The notes under the pieces were generated by a model, which ran no database searches, had not been told where the DNA came from, and worked only from the letters and a program-made list of their open reading frames with translations. Shown in pieces: positions 15,980 to 24,827 of a stretch of DNA of 64,000 bases (position 1 is the first letter of the stretch; every line of letters starts with the position of its first letter). The DNA lies in the NCBI RefSeq assembly GCF_004217175.1, contig NZ_SHKI01000003.1:558697-622696 (forward strand), read 5' to 3'. This DNA comes from Leucobacter luti. GTDB taxonomy: Bacteria; Actinomycetota; Actinomycetes; Actinomycetales; Microbacteriaceae. A program made the translations under genes and the position numbers.

Positions 15980-17463
15980 TCGCTCAACACCGCTTCCATA
16001 ACTCGTTTTCCGACGGCTGTCGGGAGGTCAAACGAACTTCCCGTATAACCGTATGCTTCCCCGCCACCGTCTTCGATTACAACGGCAACAGCAATTTCTG
16101 GGTCGTCCACCGGAGCAAACCCTGTGTACCACAGCGTAAAGGGCAGGTCATTCCCGCTCGCGTCGGTGCCGTTCTCGGCGGTGCCCGTCTTCCCGGCCAC
16201 GCGCACCCCGTCGATCCCCGACTTCTGGGCGAGGCCCTCGGACGACGAGACGCCCTTCTCCATCATTCCGGCGACCGCGTCGGCCGTCTTCTTGGAGATC
16301 GGCTTGCTGAATTCCTCGGGCGACACCTGGGTCTCGACCCGCAGGTCGGGCGTGATCACCTGGTCCACGACCGTCGGCTTCATGACCGTGCCGCCGTTCG
16401 CGATCCCGGCGGACACCATCGCCATCTGCAGCGGCGTGACGCGCACGTCGAGCTGTCCGATCGACGCGAGCGCCGTCTGGGCCTTGTCCTCGGGCACCGG
16501 CGAGACGCTCTGCGTGACCGCGAGCGGCACCGTCAGGTCCTGCTCGAACCCGAATGCGCGCGCCATCGCGGGCACCGCGTCCCGGTCCATGCTCATTGCC
16601 AGCTCGGCGATCGGGATGTTGCACGAGAGCATGATCGCCTGCTCTAGCGTGGCCTTGGCCCCCGAACCGCAGGCGGTGCGCGACGCGTTCTGCATCACGC
16701 TCGTCGACTGCGGGAGGGTCAGCTGCGCCGGGTTCTCATACTCGGTAGTGGGGGTCGCATCGCCGTTCTCGATCGCGGCGGCCGCCACGAGAAGCTTGTA
16801 GACCGATCCCGGGTGGTAGAGGTCGCCGGCGATTGCGCGGTTCTGCAGCGGTCGCGACGGGTCCTCTTCGAGCTGGCGGTAGTTCGCGATGATGTCCGCG
16901 TTGCTGTTCGAGGAGAGCAGGTTCGGGTCGAAGCTCGGCGTGGACACCAGCGCGAGGATCCGGCCGGTCTTGGGCTCGATAGCGACGACCGCGCCCTCGA
17001 AGCCGCCGTCTGCCATCGCGGCGGCAGCGGCCTCCTGCACACGCGGGTCGATCGTGGTCTGCACGGAGCTGCCCTGGGGGTCGACCCCGTTGAGTGTGTT
17101 CTGGATGCGCGTGAAGAACTGAGCGTTTCCGATGCCGGAGAGCTCCTGGTTCATCGCCGCTTCGAGCCCCGTCATCCCTTGCGAGTGCGAGAAGTAGCCG
17201 GTCACCGGGGCATACAGCGCGCCCGGCTCGTACTGGCGCACGTACCGATAGCTGTCGTCGGTGGGCGTCGAGTAGGCGACCGGGTCGCCGTCGACGAGGA
17301 TCGAGCCGCGCTCCACCTTGTAACTGTTCTTCACGGTCCGCATGTTGAGCTCGTTCGCGCGGAGTTCGTCCGCGTTCACAAACTGGATCATCGTGACGGA
17401 GAAGAACAGCGCGATAAACATTGCGAAGACGGTGCGGGTGATGAACTTGAGCTGCTTATTCAT
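15976..17463 (-). CDS. pbpA: Class B penicillin-binding protein PbpA (transpeptidase)
   Basis: This 495-residue protein has an N-terminal membrane anchor (FITRTVFAMFIALFFSVTMI) and a transpeptidase domain with the active serine in HPGSVYKLL, the SxN motif in LSCNIPIAE and KTG in GKTGTAEN. It cross-links peptidoglycan with the SEDS polymerase encoded immediately upstream. Both neighbouring genes overlap it by four bases, so rodA, pbpA and pknA are translationally coupled. Length and domain order are normal for the actinobacterial pbpA of the kinase operon. Confidence 0.95.
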   Translation of the reverse strand: MNKQLKFITRTVFAMFIALFFSVTMIQFVNADELRANELNMRTVKNSYKVERGSILVDGDPVAYSTPTDDSYRYVRQYEPGALYAPVTGYFSHSQGMTGLEAAMNQELSGIGNAQFFTRIQNTLNGVDPQGSSVQTTIDPRVQEAAAAAMADGGFEGAVVAIEPKTGRILALVSTPSFDPNLLSSNSNADIIANYRQLEEDPSRPLQNRAIAGDLYHPGSVYKLLVAAAAIENGDATPTTEYENPAQLTLPQSTSVMQNASRTACGSGAKATLEQAIMLSCNIPIAELAMSMDRDAVPAMARAFGFEQDLTVPLAVTQSVSPVPEDKAQTALASIGQLDVRVTPLQMAMVSAGIANGGTVMKPTVVDQVITPDLRVETQVSPEEFSKPISKKTADAVAGMMEKGVSSSEGLAQKSGIDGVRVAGKTGTAENGTDASGNDLPFTLWYTGFAPVDDPEIAVAVVIEDGGGEAYGYTGSSFDLPTAVGKRVMEAVLSE

Positions 17464-18866
17464 GCGCGGATCACCAACTTCGGTCGATTTCGGACAGAGT
17501 TCGACAGCAGAATGAGGAGCGCGATGATGATCCAGTTCGACACGAGCGAGGAGCCGCCCGCGGCGAGGAACGGCGCGGTGAGGCCGGTGAGCGGGATCAC
17601 GCGCGTTACGCCGCCCACCACGATGAACACCTGCAGCGCGATCGAGAACGCGAGGCCCGAGGCGAGCAGCTTGCCGAAGTCGTCCTGACCGGCGAAGCCG
17701 ATGCGCAGGCCGCGGCCCACGAGCAGCAGGTACGCGGCGAGGATCACGAAGAGGCCGATCAGCCCCAGCTCCTCGCCCAGGCTCGGGATGATGTAGTCGC
17801 TCTGCGCGAGCGGCGTGTCCGCCGGGTAGCCCTGGCCCAGCCCGGTCCCGGTCATGCCGCCGTTCGCCATCCCGAAGAGCCCCTGCACCATTTGCTGGCC
17901 CGCGTTGAACGGGTCAGCGAACGGGTCGAGCCAGTTCGCGAAGCGCCGGTTCACGTAGTCGAGGGTTTGGCTGGCGACGAGGCCGCCGACGAGGAAGAGC
18001 CCCACACCGAGGATGATCCACCCGATCCTGCCCGTCGCGAGGTAGAGCATCGACAGGAACAGGCCGAAGTAGAGCAGCGAGGTGCCCAGGTCGCGCTGGA
18101 ACACGAGCACGCTCATGGCGGCGAGCCAGAACACGAGCAGCGGGCCCAGGTCGCGGCCGCGCGGGAAGCGAATTCCGAGCACCTTCTTGCCCACCATCGC
18201 GAGCGAGTCGCGGTTGCGCACGAGATACCCGGCGAAGAAGATCGCGAGCAGGATCTTCGCGATCTCGCCCGGCTGGAACGAGAACGAGCCGATGTGGATC
18301 CAGACCCGCGCACCGTTGAGGGTCTTGCCGATCCCGGGCAGCATCGGCAGCAGCAGGAGCACCACCGCGGCGAGGCCGGTGAGGTACGTGTACCGGAAGA
18401 GCACAATGTGATTGCGGATCAGGGCGAGGACAACGATCGCTGCGGCGACGGCGACGCTCGACCAGACGAGCTGGCGCACCGAATCGGCGCCCCACCCGGA
18501 CAGGCCGTTCGCGAGATCGATGCGGTAGATCATCGCGACGCCGATCACGTTCAGGAACGCGGCGATCGGCATGATCAGCGGGTCGGCGTCTGGCGCGATC
18601 CGGCGGATCGTGAAGTGGAGCACGAGCAGTGACACCACGAACAGCGCGCCCGTGGGCAGCAGCGTCGCAGTGACCTCGCCGCGAACCGTCAGGTCCACGA
18701 TCACCACGGCGGCGACGCCGATCGCGATTGCAAGCAGCAGCAGTGCGAGTTCGAGGCCGAGCAGTAGGCGGGGGGCGCGCAGCGCCGTGATCCGCTGCAG
18801 CACCGTCTCGCTCGTGCGGGTCTTCTCGAAGGTGCGCGGCTCCTTCGCCGCGTTCGCGTCAGTCAT
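17460..18866 (-). CDS. rodA: SEDS peptidoglycan glycosyltransferase RodA/FtsW
   Basis: This 468-residue polytopic protein has about twelve membrane segments and SEDS hallmarks including FSFQPGEIAKILLA, QRDLGTSLLYFGLFLSMLY and the FVIVGGVTRVIPLTGL-like end (actual VVGGVTRVIPLTGLTAPFLA). It polymerises lipid II into glycan strands with PbpA. I place the start at the ATG 18864-18866, eight bases inside the phosphatase gene, because upstream codons in this frame are the antisense-like shadow of pstP. The N-terminal 30 residues are charged and cytoplasmic. Confidence 0.94.
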   Translation of the reverse strand: MTDANAAKEPRTFEKTRTSETVLQRITALRAPRLLLGLELALLLLAIAIGVAAVVIVDLTVRGEVTATLLPTGALFVVSLLVLHFTIRRIAPDADPLIMPIAAFLNVIGVAMIYRIDLANGLSGWGADSVRQLVWSSVAVAAAIVVLALIRNHIVLFRYTYLTGLAAVVLLLLPMLPGIGKTLNGARVWIHIGSFSFQPGEIAKILLAIFFAGYLVRNRDSLAMVGKKVLGIRFPRGRDLGPLLVFWLAAMSVLVFQRDLGTSLLYFGLFLSMLYLATGRIGWIILGVGLFLVGGLVASQTLDYVNRRFANWLDPFADPFNAGQQMVQGLFGMANGGMTGTGLGQGYPADTPLAQSDYIIPSLGEELGLIGLFVILAAYLLLVGRGLRIGFAGQDDFGKLLASGLAFSIALQVFIVVGGVTRVIPLTGLTAPFLAAGGSSLVSNWIIIALLILLSNSVRNRPKLVIRA

Positions 18867-20127
18867 CCTGCACCCCCAACCGCAGCACGATGTCGCGCGC
18901 CTCCTCGATAGAGCCGGCGGCGAGCGTGCGCTCAACCTGCCGCTGCTCGAGGCCGTCGAGCTGCGAAATCGGGATCTCGGTGTCCTCGGCGACCGAGTGC
19001 AGCGGGAACGAACCGATGTTCTGCTGCACCCCGCGGTAGATGATGACCGTGGAGCCGTCGGTGCCAACGAAGTAGCGGGTCTGCGTCCACTGGTAGCCGA
19101 ACAGGAGCGCGCCACCGATTGCGACGAGCACGGCGATGCCGCCGAACGCCCACAGGAGGCGCCGGCGCCGGTTGCGTCGCTTCGTCTCGGCGATCAGCTC
19201 CGCCAGGTACTCATCAACGCGCGGCTCGAAGTGGCTCTCGGCCACGAGCGGCGGCCGGCGCACCGGGCGGCGGCTCAGGATCCGGTTGCGTGCCGTCGAA
19301 ACGGCGCCGTCGCGCGGAGCTGGCGCGGTTGCCGCCGAGCCAGCGAAGCGTCGGTTCGGGGCCGGGAGCTCGAGGGTGTCGTTCGGGTTGCGCTCTGGCG
19401 CGGCGACCGTCTCGACGAGCACGGCGGTGACGTTGTCCGGGGCGCCGTGCGAGAGGCTCTTGTCGATCAGGCCGTCGATCGCCCCCTGCAGCGAGGTGCG
19501 GCGACGCAGAATCTTCTCGATGTCCGGATCCTCGACGTAGCCGCACAGGCCGTCGGAGCAGAGCAGCCACAGGTCGCCGGGGCGCGTGTCAAGCACCTGC
19601 GTATCCACCTGCGGCGACGAATCGACGTCGCCGAGCACGCGCATGAGCACGGAGCGGCGCGGGTGCGTCTTCGCCTCTTCCTCGGTGATCTTGCCGCTGT
19701 CGACGAGGCGCTGCACGAAAGTGTGATCCTTCGTGATCTGCTGCAGCTCGCCGTCGCGGAGGAGGTACAGGCGGGAGTCGCCGATGTGCGCAAGAGCCAG
19801 CTGATCGCCCACCGTGATGAACCCGGTGAACGTGGTCCCCATGCCCGCAAGCTCCGGGCGGTCGAGCACCGTGGCGCGCAGCTTCGCGTTTGTCTCGAGG
19901 ACGGCGGTGCGCAGCGTGTTCGTGGTCGCGGCCGGGCTGCCGAGCGGAGCCACGTCGAACTCGGCCATCTCCTTCGCCGCGATTGCCGAGGCGACATCGC
20001 CGCCGGCGTGCCCGCCCATGCCGTCAGCGACAAGAAACAGGTAGTCCCCGGCAAAGCCGGAATCCTGGTTGTTCGAGCGCACCATCCCAACGTGGGAACC
20101 GATGGCGCTCTCGTAAGAGACGGTCAC
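18859..20127 (-). CDS. pstP: PP2C-family serine/threonine phosphatase PstP
   Basis: This 422-residue protein has an N-terminal PP2C domain with the metal-binding motifs SNNQDSGF, VADGMGGHAGGD, LAHIGDSRLYLL, CSDGL and APDNVTAVLV. A membrane segment lies near residues 325-345, followed by a short extracellular domain. It dephosphorylates PknA, PknB and their substrates. A GTG start is used, just past the fhaB stop. It is the reversal arm of the kinase operon. Confidence 0.95.
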   Translation of the reverse strand: MTVSYESAIGSHVGMVRSNNQDSGFAGDYLFLVADGMGGHAGGDVASAIAAKEMAEFDVAPLGSPAATTNTLRTAVLETNAKLRATVLDRPELAGMGTTFTGFITVGDQLALAHIGDSRLYLLRDGELQQITKDHTFVQRLVDSGKITEEEAKTHPRRSVLMRVLGDVDSSPQVDTQVLDTRPGDLWLLCSDGLCGYVEDPDIEKILRRRTSLQGAIDGLIDKSLSHGAPDNVTAVLVETVAAPERNPNDTLELPAPNRRFAGSAATAPAPRDGAVSTARNRILSRRPVRRPPLVAESHFEPRVDEYLAELIAETKRRNRRRRLLWAFGGIAVLVAIGGALLFGYQWTQTRYFVGTDGSTVIIYRGVQQNIGSFPLHSVAEDTEIPISQLDGLEQRQVERTLAAGSIEEARDIVLRLGVQDD

Positions 20128-20129
20128 GC

Positions 20130-20711
20130 TTATGGCCTCAGCTCGAAGGTGGTCGTGCCAATCGTGACCGGCGTGTACGGGGGAAGAGTGATTGGCTTCG
20201 TGACGCGCTCACCGTTGACGCGGGTGCCGTTCGTTGAATCGAGGTCGGTGAGCACCCAGTGGTCGCCTGAGCGCGCGAGCCGCGCGTGGTAGGTGGACGT
20301 GTACTCGTCCACGATCACGAGGGTCGAATCACCGCTGCGCCCGATCGTGACGAAGTCTTCGTCGAGCGCGATCGTGGTGCCCGCCGCGACGCCGGAGGTG
20401 ATCGCGAGCGTCCCGGCCGCGCCGCCGTGACCCGTGACGCCGGCCGTGGGAAGTGCGCCGCCGCTCGGGGTGATGACCGGCGCGTGCGGCGCGGGCGCCG
20501 TCACCTGCGCCGGCGCCGGAGCGGGCGCAGGTGACTGTGCCGACACGACGAGTGGCGCGGCCCCGGCAGATCCGCCGCCGGTCTCGCCGCGGAGCCGCCG
20601 CACGGGGGCACCGAACAGATCACTCCGCAGCGCGTAGACGATCGCGAAGATGAACAGCCACAGCAGTAGTAGGAACCCGATCCGAAGGATCAGGAGGGTG
20701 AGTTCGCTCAT
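20130..20711 (-). CDS. fhaB: FHA-domain protein FhaB (FipA-like)
   Basis: This 193-residue protein has one N-terminal membrane segment (LTLLILRIGFLLLLWLFIFA), an Ala/Pro-rich linker and a C-terminal FHA domain (TIGRSGDS, then YTSTYHARL and LDSTNGTRVNG), which binds phosphothreonine. FhaB links kinase signalling to FtsZ/FtsQ and to the wall-synthesis machinery in mycobacteria. It overlaps the fhaA stop by four bases. Confidence 0.94.
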   Translation of the reverse strand: MSELTLLILRIGFLLLLWLFIFAIVYALRSDLFGAPVRRLRGETGGGSAGAAPLVVSAQSPAPAPAPAQVTAPAPHAPVITPSGGALPTAGVTGHGGAAGTLAITSGVAAGTTIALDEDFVTIGRSGDSTLVIVDEYTSTYHARLARSGDHWVLTDLDSTNGTRVNGERVTKPITLPPYTPVTIGTTTFELRP

Positions 20712-21616
20712 AGGCCTCTCCAGAAGTCCTGATCAATGCCGGGCGTGTCGCCGCCCGACTGATCGCCCGCTGGCGGGGGAGTTGCGGTCGACCGGCGCGC
20801 ACGCGGCGCCGGGAAGTTTCCGGGGTCGGCGGCGGGCGGAACCTGCGCCGAGCCGGCGGCAGGCGGTGCGGTCCGCCGCGGGGGTTCGGCCTGCCGCGGC
20901 GGCGCGGGCGGCTGCGGAGTCGGCGTGGTGCGGCCCCCCGCCGCCGCGTGCTCGCGGGCGGGCACGAGCTGGAACGCCAGCGAGGTTTGGCCGATGGTGA
21001 TCGTGATCCCCGGTGCAAGCGCCGCCTCGCGGAACCGCTGGCCGTTGATCTTTGACCCGTTTGTCGACCCGAGATCGCGCGCGATCCCCGCGGTGCCATC
21101 CCAGATCAGTTCCAGGTGCTTTCGCGACGCCGCGTTGTCGGTGATCCGGATCCCGCAGTCGGTACCGCGACCCACGGTGGTCGTGCCGCGCGGCAGCACG
21201 TGCCGCGTCCCATCGACGTCTACAGCGGCCACCCAGTCGACCGCGCCCTCGACCCGGGACGCGTCGATCTCCAGCACCCCCGTCGTGAGCGAGCCGTCGG
21301 CGCGCACCTCGACATCGGGCTCGCCGAGCAGCTGATAATTCTGGCGCTTCGCGTGCTTCAGCACGACACCCCGGAGCTCCTGTTCTAGGGCAGCTCCCAG
21401 GTTCTGCAGCCGATCGGCGTCCTTCTCGGACACCCGGACCGTGAACCGATTCGGCGCCAGGATCCGATCGCGATCAACAATGACCGCGCCAATATCCAGC
21501 TCCCGCTTGAGCGCCGAAGCGATCTCCACCGGCTGCACACCGGAGCGGAAGGTGCGGGCGAAGGCGCCATTTACGGCGCGTTCGAGCCCGCGCTCTACGC
21601 TGTCGAGAATGCCCAC
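20708..21616 (-). CDS. fhaA: FHA-domain protein FhaA (DUF3662-FHA)
   Basis: The protein starts with the DUF3662 domain (GILDSVERGLERAVNGAFAR), has a Pro/Arg-rich disordered middle and a C-terminal FHA domain with GRGTDCGIRITD, SRKHLEL and GSTNGSKING. It binds phosphorylated MviN/PknB and tunes peptidoglycan synthesis. I choose the GTG at 21614-21616 (302 residues) because family members begin at this GILD sequence and AAAGGG stands upstream. A longer form from ATG 21698-21700 would add 28 residues without family support. It is the first gene of the seven-gene operon. Confidence 0.92.
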   Translation of the reverse strand: MGILDSVERGLERAVNGAFARTFRSGVQPVEIASALKRELDIGAVIVDRDRILAPNRFTVRVSEKDADRLQNLGAALEQELRGVVLKHAKRQNYQLLGEPDVEVRADGSLTTGVLEIDASRVEGAVDWVAAVDVDGTRHVLPRGTTTVGRGTDCGIRITDNAASRKHLELIWDGTAGIARDLGSTNGSKINGQRFREAALAPGITITIGQTSLAFQLVPAREHAAAGGRTTPTPQPPAPPRQAEPPRRTAPPAAGSAQVPPAADPGNFPAPRARRSTATPPPAGDQSGGDTPGIDQDFWRGL

Positions 21617-21684
21617 GAGTTGGTGACGCCCTTTCAGTTCGCACCGCCACACGGCGATGTCGGTCGGCATCAGTTTAGCCCGCT

Positions 21685-21714
21685 TTGGTGAGAGGGGCAT
21701 GAGGCTGCTAAGCT
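21685..21714 (+). promoter_or_regulatory. Likely promoter of tRNA-Leu
   Basis: TTGGTG (21685-21690) and TAAGCT (21709-21714) are spaced by 18 bases and would start a transcript about 35 bases before the tRNA. The CTAAGCTAG sequence also reads as a -10 (TAGCTT) on the minus strand, so the fhaA operon may start from an overlapping divergent promoter. Confidence 0.35.
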
Positions 21715-21757
21715 AGGGGAGTTGTCCAAAGCGGAAACGCTTCGGAATGACAGACTC

Positions 21758-21840
21758 GCGCGAGTGGCGGAATGGCAGACGCGCTGGCTTCAGGTGCCAG
21801 TGCCCGCAAGGGCGTGGGGGTTCAAGTCCCCCCTCGCGCA
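21758..21840 (+). tRNA. tRNA-Leu(CAG)
   Basis: An 83-base class II tRNA. Acceptor stem GCGCGAG (21758-21764) pairs with CTCGCGC (21833-21839), with an A discriminator and no encoded CCA. The anticodon stem CTGGC/GCCAG encloses TTCAGGT, giving anticodon CAG at 21791-21793. The long variable arm (GTGCCCGCAAGGGCGT) is typical of leucine, and the T loop is TTCAAGT. It lies between the fhaA operon and a terminator. Confidence 0.96.
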
Positions 21841-21878
21841 CGAGTACGACTCACTGAAATGAGTCGGCACAAGAAATT

Positions 21879-21908
21879 GAGCCCGGATCAGCTTGCTGGT
21901 CCGGGCTC
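21879..21908 (+). terminator. Terminator after tRNA-Leu
   Basis: GAGCCCGGA (21879-21887) pairs with TCCGGGCTC (21900-21908) around a twelve-base loop and is followed by TGTTGTGT. Confidence 0.65.
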
Positions 21909-22004
21909 TGTTGTGTCTGGGCGCTGGTGTGCCTGAGGGCGCGTGGCCGCCACCGTGCCGCACACTGGTTTCTGATCAGGGCCCTGTGCGCCCGATCGCG
22001 GCAG

Positions 22005-22010
22005 TACGAT
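22005..22010 (+). promoter_or_regulatory. -10 element, probable leaderless GTG start of the LuxR gene
   Basis: TACGAT ends six bases before the GTG at 22017. The same spacing is seen at the leaderless ATG starts elsewhere in the window, and this decides the start of the downstream gene. Confidence 0.5.
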
Positions 22011-22016
22011 CAGTGC

Positions 22017-24623
22017 GTGGGAGCGAAATTGCGCAGTGCGGCCGTGTCCTCGGAGGGCGCGGCGATTGCGGCGCTCGCGCCACTCCCGTCCCGCGCGGGT
22101 GCGGACAGCGCCGCGCGGGCCTCCTGGGCTGCGGGCCACCACGTCGCCGCGTTCGGGGATCCGGGGAGCGGCCGCACCGTCTTCGCGGAGAGACTGCTTC
22201 GCGCGTGGCCCGGGCGCGTGCACCGAATTACCGGGTCTCCTGCGCTCCGCGAGATTCAGTTTGCCGCGCTGGCGGCGCTCACCGCGCACGCACCCGACGC
22301 TGGCACGCGTTCGCCCACGCAGTTGATTGCGGCTCTCGCGGCCGCTGGAGACAGTGGTGAACGCGCCGTGCTGCTCGATGATGCTGACTACATCGACGAT
22401 GCGAGCGCGGCGGCGCTTGCCCAGGCAGCCCTCAGCGGTTCGCTGCGTCTCCTGATCCTCGGCACGTCCGCCGAGCGCTTGCCGGCCTCGTTGCGGGCGG
22501 CGGCCCTGGAGATCGACCACGTGCGGCTCGAGGCGATCACGCTGGACGACGCACGCGTGATCGCTGAGGCGGCACTGGGCACCGCACTCGCGCTGCACGA
22601 CGTGGATCGCCTGCGGCACCTCGCCGGCAGCAACGCCAGGTACCTGCGTGCGCTCGTGCTCGACGCGAGAGACTCAGACGGCTTCCGCGAGGTGTACGGG
22701 TACACCGCGCTGCGAGAGGGGTGGGTGCCGAACGGCCGCCGTGTTGGCGAGCTCATCTCGCTTCGACTTTCGATCCAGCCAGCACCGGTGCGCGAGGCAG
22801 TGCTGCTGCTCGCGCTGACCGGCGAGGTCCCGGTGCCCCTCGCCGAGCGACTCGCGACCCCCGAGAGCGTACGGCTTGCAGTGAGCGCGGGCCTCGCCGA
22901 GCTGGTGGGAGGACCGGTCCCCGGAAGAGCGAGAACGCCCGGATCCATTCGCGTGTGCGGGGGACTCACCTCTCCGACGGTGCTGGCGCGAGTTCCCGAG
23001 CCGGAGCTGCGCACGCACGCCGAGCACGCGCTCAGGCACACGGAAGAGATGACCGCGGCAACCGCCATCACCGTCGCGATTCACGCGTCACAGGTCGGAG
23101 TGACACTCGACGCGACGCGGCGTGAAGCGATTGCTGGCGAGGCGCTGCGATCGCGCCAGTTCGATGCCGCGCTCCTGCTCACAGATCCGGTCCACGGCGG
23201 TGAGCTCAGCGACGAGCTCTGCCTGCTGCGGTCGCGCGCGCTGTTCGAATCGGGGCTGCACGACGACGCGCACGAGATCCTTGCCCCGATGCTTGCGGCC
23301 GGCGACCTCGAAGCCAGGGTGTGGTCGGCGAAAATGAGTGCCGCCTTCGGCCTGACCGATGCGCTCGACGCGACGCTCGCGCCCAGGCCCACGGACGAAC
23401 ACCCGGCGCCGGAGGTGCTGGCCGCCTGGCGTGACGTGCTACTGACCAAGGCCGGGGGAATCGTCCCCGCGAGCGCCCTGCGCGCGCACGCGGACTCCGC
23501 GGCACTCGGGTCCGAGGTGCGGGCGGCCGCGCTGCAGAGCGCGCTGTTACTCGACGTATTCGCCGGCCAGGCCGGTGCCGCCGCGGGCGAGGCGATTGCG
23601 CTGATGTCTTCACCCGAGTGGGAGATCGTCCCGCTGACCGAACAGGGGGATCTCGTGGTGACCCTGTTCCAGGCGTTGCTCGCTACCGGTTCCGTCACGG
23701 GAGACCTCGCCGGCTGGGATGACGACGGCTGGGCGGCGCTCAGAATCATGCCGACGCTGTACCTGTTTGCCGATGGGCGCAGGTCGATTGAAGCCGGGAA
23801 CGCAAAGGCCGCGGCAGACCTGTTGCACCAGGCGCTCGCCGCGAACGGCACTGAGAACAGGTTCGGGATCGGCGCCAACCTGGCGGCAGCCACGGCCGCC
23901 GCTTCCGCGATGCTCGGGGACGTCGAAAGCGCAACCGAGCTGCGAGACGCCGCACTGCAGTTGCTAGCGGCGGGGGGTGCCCTGCATGATGAAACCGAAC
24001 GGTTGCTCCTCCCTGCACAGCTCCTCAGCGATGGGCCCGCGGCGGCGACAGCGCACTGGCACCGGCTCCGAGACCGTGCGCACCGTACCGAGCAGCGCTA
24101 CTTGCTCATGCGCGTGCTGCACGACGGGTGGCGGCTGGGGCTGCACGAAGATCTCGCGGCGCTCTCGGCAACGGCCGCGCAGGTGCAGGGTCCGCTCGCC
24201 GCGGCCCTCGCGCAGTACGCGAACGCCGCGGGCGGCGACGGCATCGCGCTCGAGCGAGCCGTCAGCGGTCACCTGGCCACCGGTCACCTGCTCTTCGCCG
24301 CCGAACTCACCACCTTCGCGATTCACGCATCCAGGCAGGACGGGCGCCGCCTCCCGGTCTCACCCGCAATGCACCGAAGCCTCGCGGCGCTAGCCGAGCT
24401 GCGCGGCGTGAATACACCGATCATGAAGCGTGTGCGCATCGACCGCGAGACGCTCACTGAACGGGAGTTCCAAGTCTGTGCGGCAGCGGTGTCGGGATCA
24501 AGCAACTCTGAAATTGCGGACCTGCTCTTCCTCTCAACCCGTACCGTCGAGGGGCACCTGCAGCGAGCGTTCGGGAAGCTGGGCGTTGATACTCGCGGGC
24601 AGCTCGCACCGGCACGACTCTGA
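22017..24623 (+). CDS. Large ATP-binding LuxR-family regulator (LAL/MalT-like)
   Basis: This 868-residue protein has an N-terminal AAA/STAND-type ATPase with Walker A GDPGSGRTVF (near residue 50) and Walker B AVLLDDADYIDDAS. A long helical, TPR-like middle follows, and a C-terminal LuxR helix-turn-helix (LTEREFQVCAAAVSGSSNSE, then TRTVEGHLQRAFGKLGV). Such regulators bind ATP and an inducer and then activate genes. I start it at GTG 22017 because a -10 lies six bases upstream and the sequence before it runs through the tRNA terminator region. The adjacent surface-protein gene at 24828 is the obvious candidate target, but this is inference. Confidence 0.85.
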   Translation: MGAKLRSAAVSSEGAAIAALAPLPSRAGADSAARASWAAGHHVAAFGDPGSGRTVFAERLLRAWPGRVHRITGSPALREIQFAALAALTAHAPDAGTRSPTQLIAALAAAGDSGERAVLLDDADYIDDASAAALAQAALSGSLRLLILGTSAERLPASLRAAALEIDHVRLEAITLDDARVIAEAALGTALALHDVDRLRHLAGSNARYLRALVLDARDSDGFREVYGYTALREGWVPNGRRVGELISLRLSIQPAPVREAVLLLALTGEVPVPLAERLATPESVRLAVSAGLAELVGGPVPGRARTPGSIRVCGGLTSPTVLARVPEPELRTHAEHALRHTEEMTAATAITVAIHASQVGVTLDATRREAIAGEALRSRQFDAALLLTDPVHGGELSDELCLLRSRALFESGLHDDAHEILAPMLAAGDLEARVWSAKMSAAFGLTDALDATLAPRPTDEHPAPEVLAAWRDVLLTKAGGIVPASALRAHADSAALGSEVRAAALQSALLLDVFAGQAGAAAGEAIALMSSPEWEIVPLTEQGDLVVTLFQALLATGSVTGDLAGWDDDGWAALRIMPTLYLFADGRRSIEAGNAKAAADLLHQALAANGTENRFGIGANLAAATAAASAMLGDVESATELRDAALQLLAAGGALHDETERLLLPAQLLSDGPAAATAHWHRLRDRAHRTEQRYLLMRVLHDGWRLGLHEDLAALSATAAQVQGPLAAALAQYANAAGGDGIALERAVSGHLATGHLLFAAELTTFAIHASRQDGRRLPVSPAMHRSLAALAELRGVNTPIMKRVRIDRETLTEREFQVCAAAVSGSSNSEIADLLFLSTRTVEGHLQRAFGKLGVDTRGQLAPARL

Positions 24624-24759
24624 CAGACGCAGACCTCCGCACCTCGCTGTTGCGGGCCGGGCTGCAACAGTGAACTGCCGCTACCTGACTCTGCCGAACC
24701 GACTACCTGATCCTCGGAAATCGGTGTGACGCACCGCTGTGGTGCGGCGAAGATTGTCC

Positions 24760-24765
24760 TACCTT
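24760..24765 (+). promoter_or_regulatory. Possible -10 of the surface-protein gene
   Basis: TACCTT at 24760-24765 lies in the 204-base gap between the LuxR gene and the surface protein and would give a leader of about 55 bases containing AGGAA before the ATG at 24828. No clear -35 is seen. Confidence 0.3.
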
Positions 24766-24827
24766 GATCCGTCGCGCACGCCATCACCGGCGGCGACGAG
24801 TCCCCTTCCGAGAACAGGAACTCACGT

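Noticed and set aside
21758..21908. tRNA-Leu as integration site of a mobile element
   Set aside because: The sequence after the tRNA holds only a terminator and a regulator gene. No integrase and no repeated tRNA 3' end were seen.
24647..24670. Hairpin CTGTTGC/GCAACAG after the LuxR gene as a terminator
   Set aside because: Only seven pairs with no following T tract; left out as unsupported.
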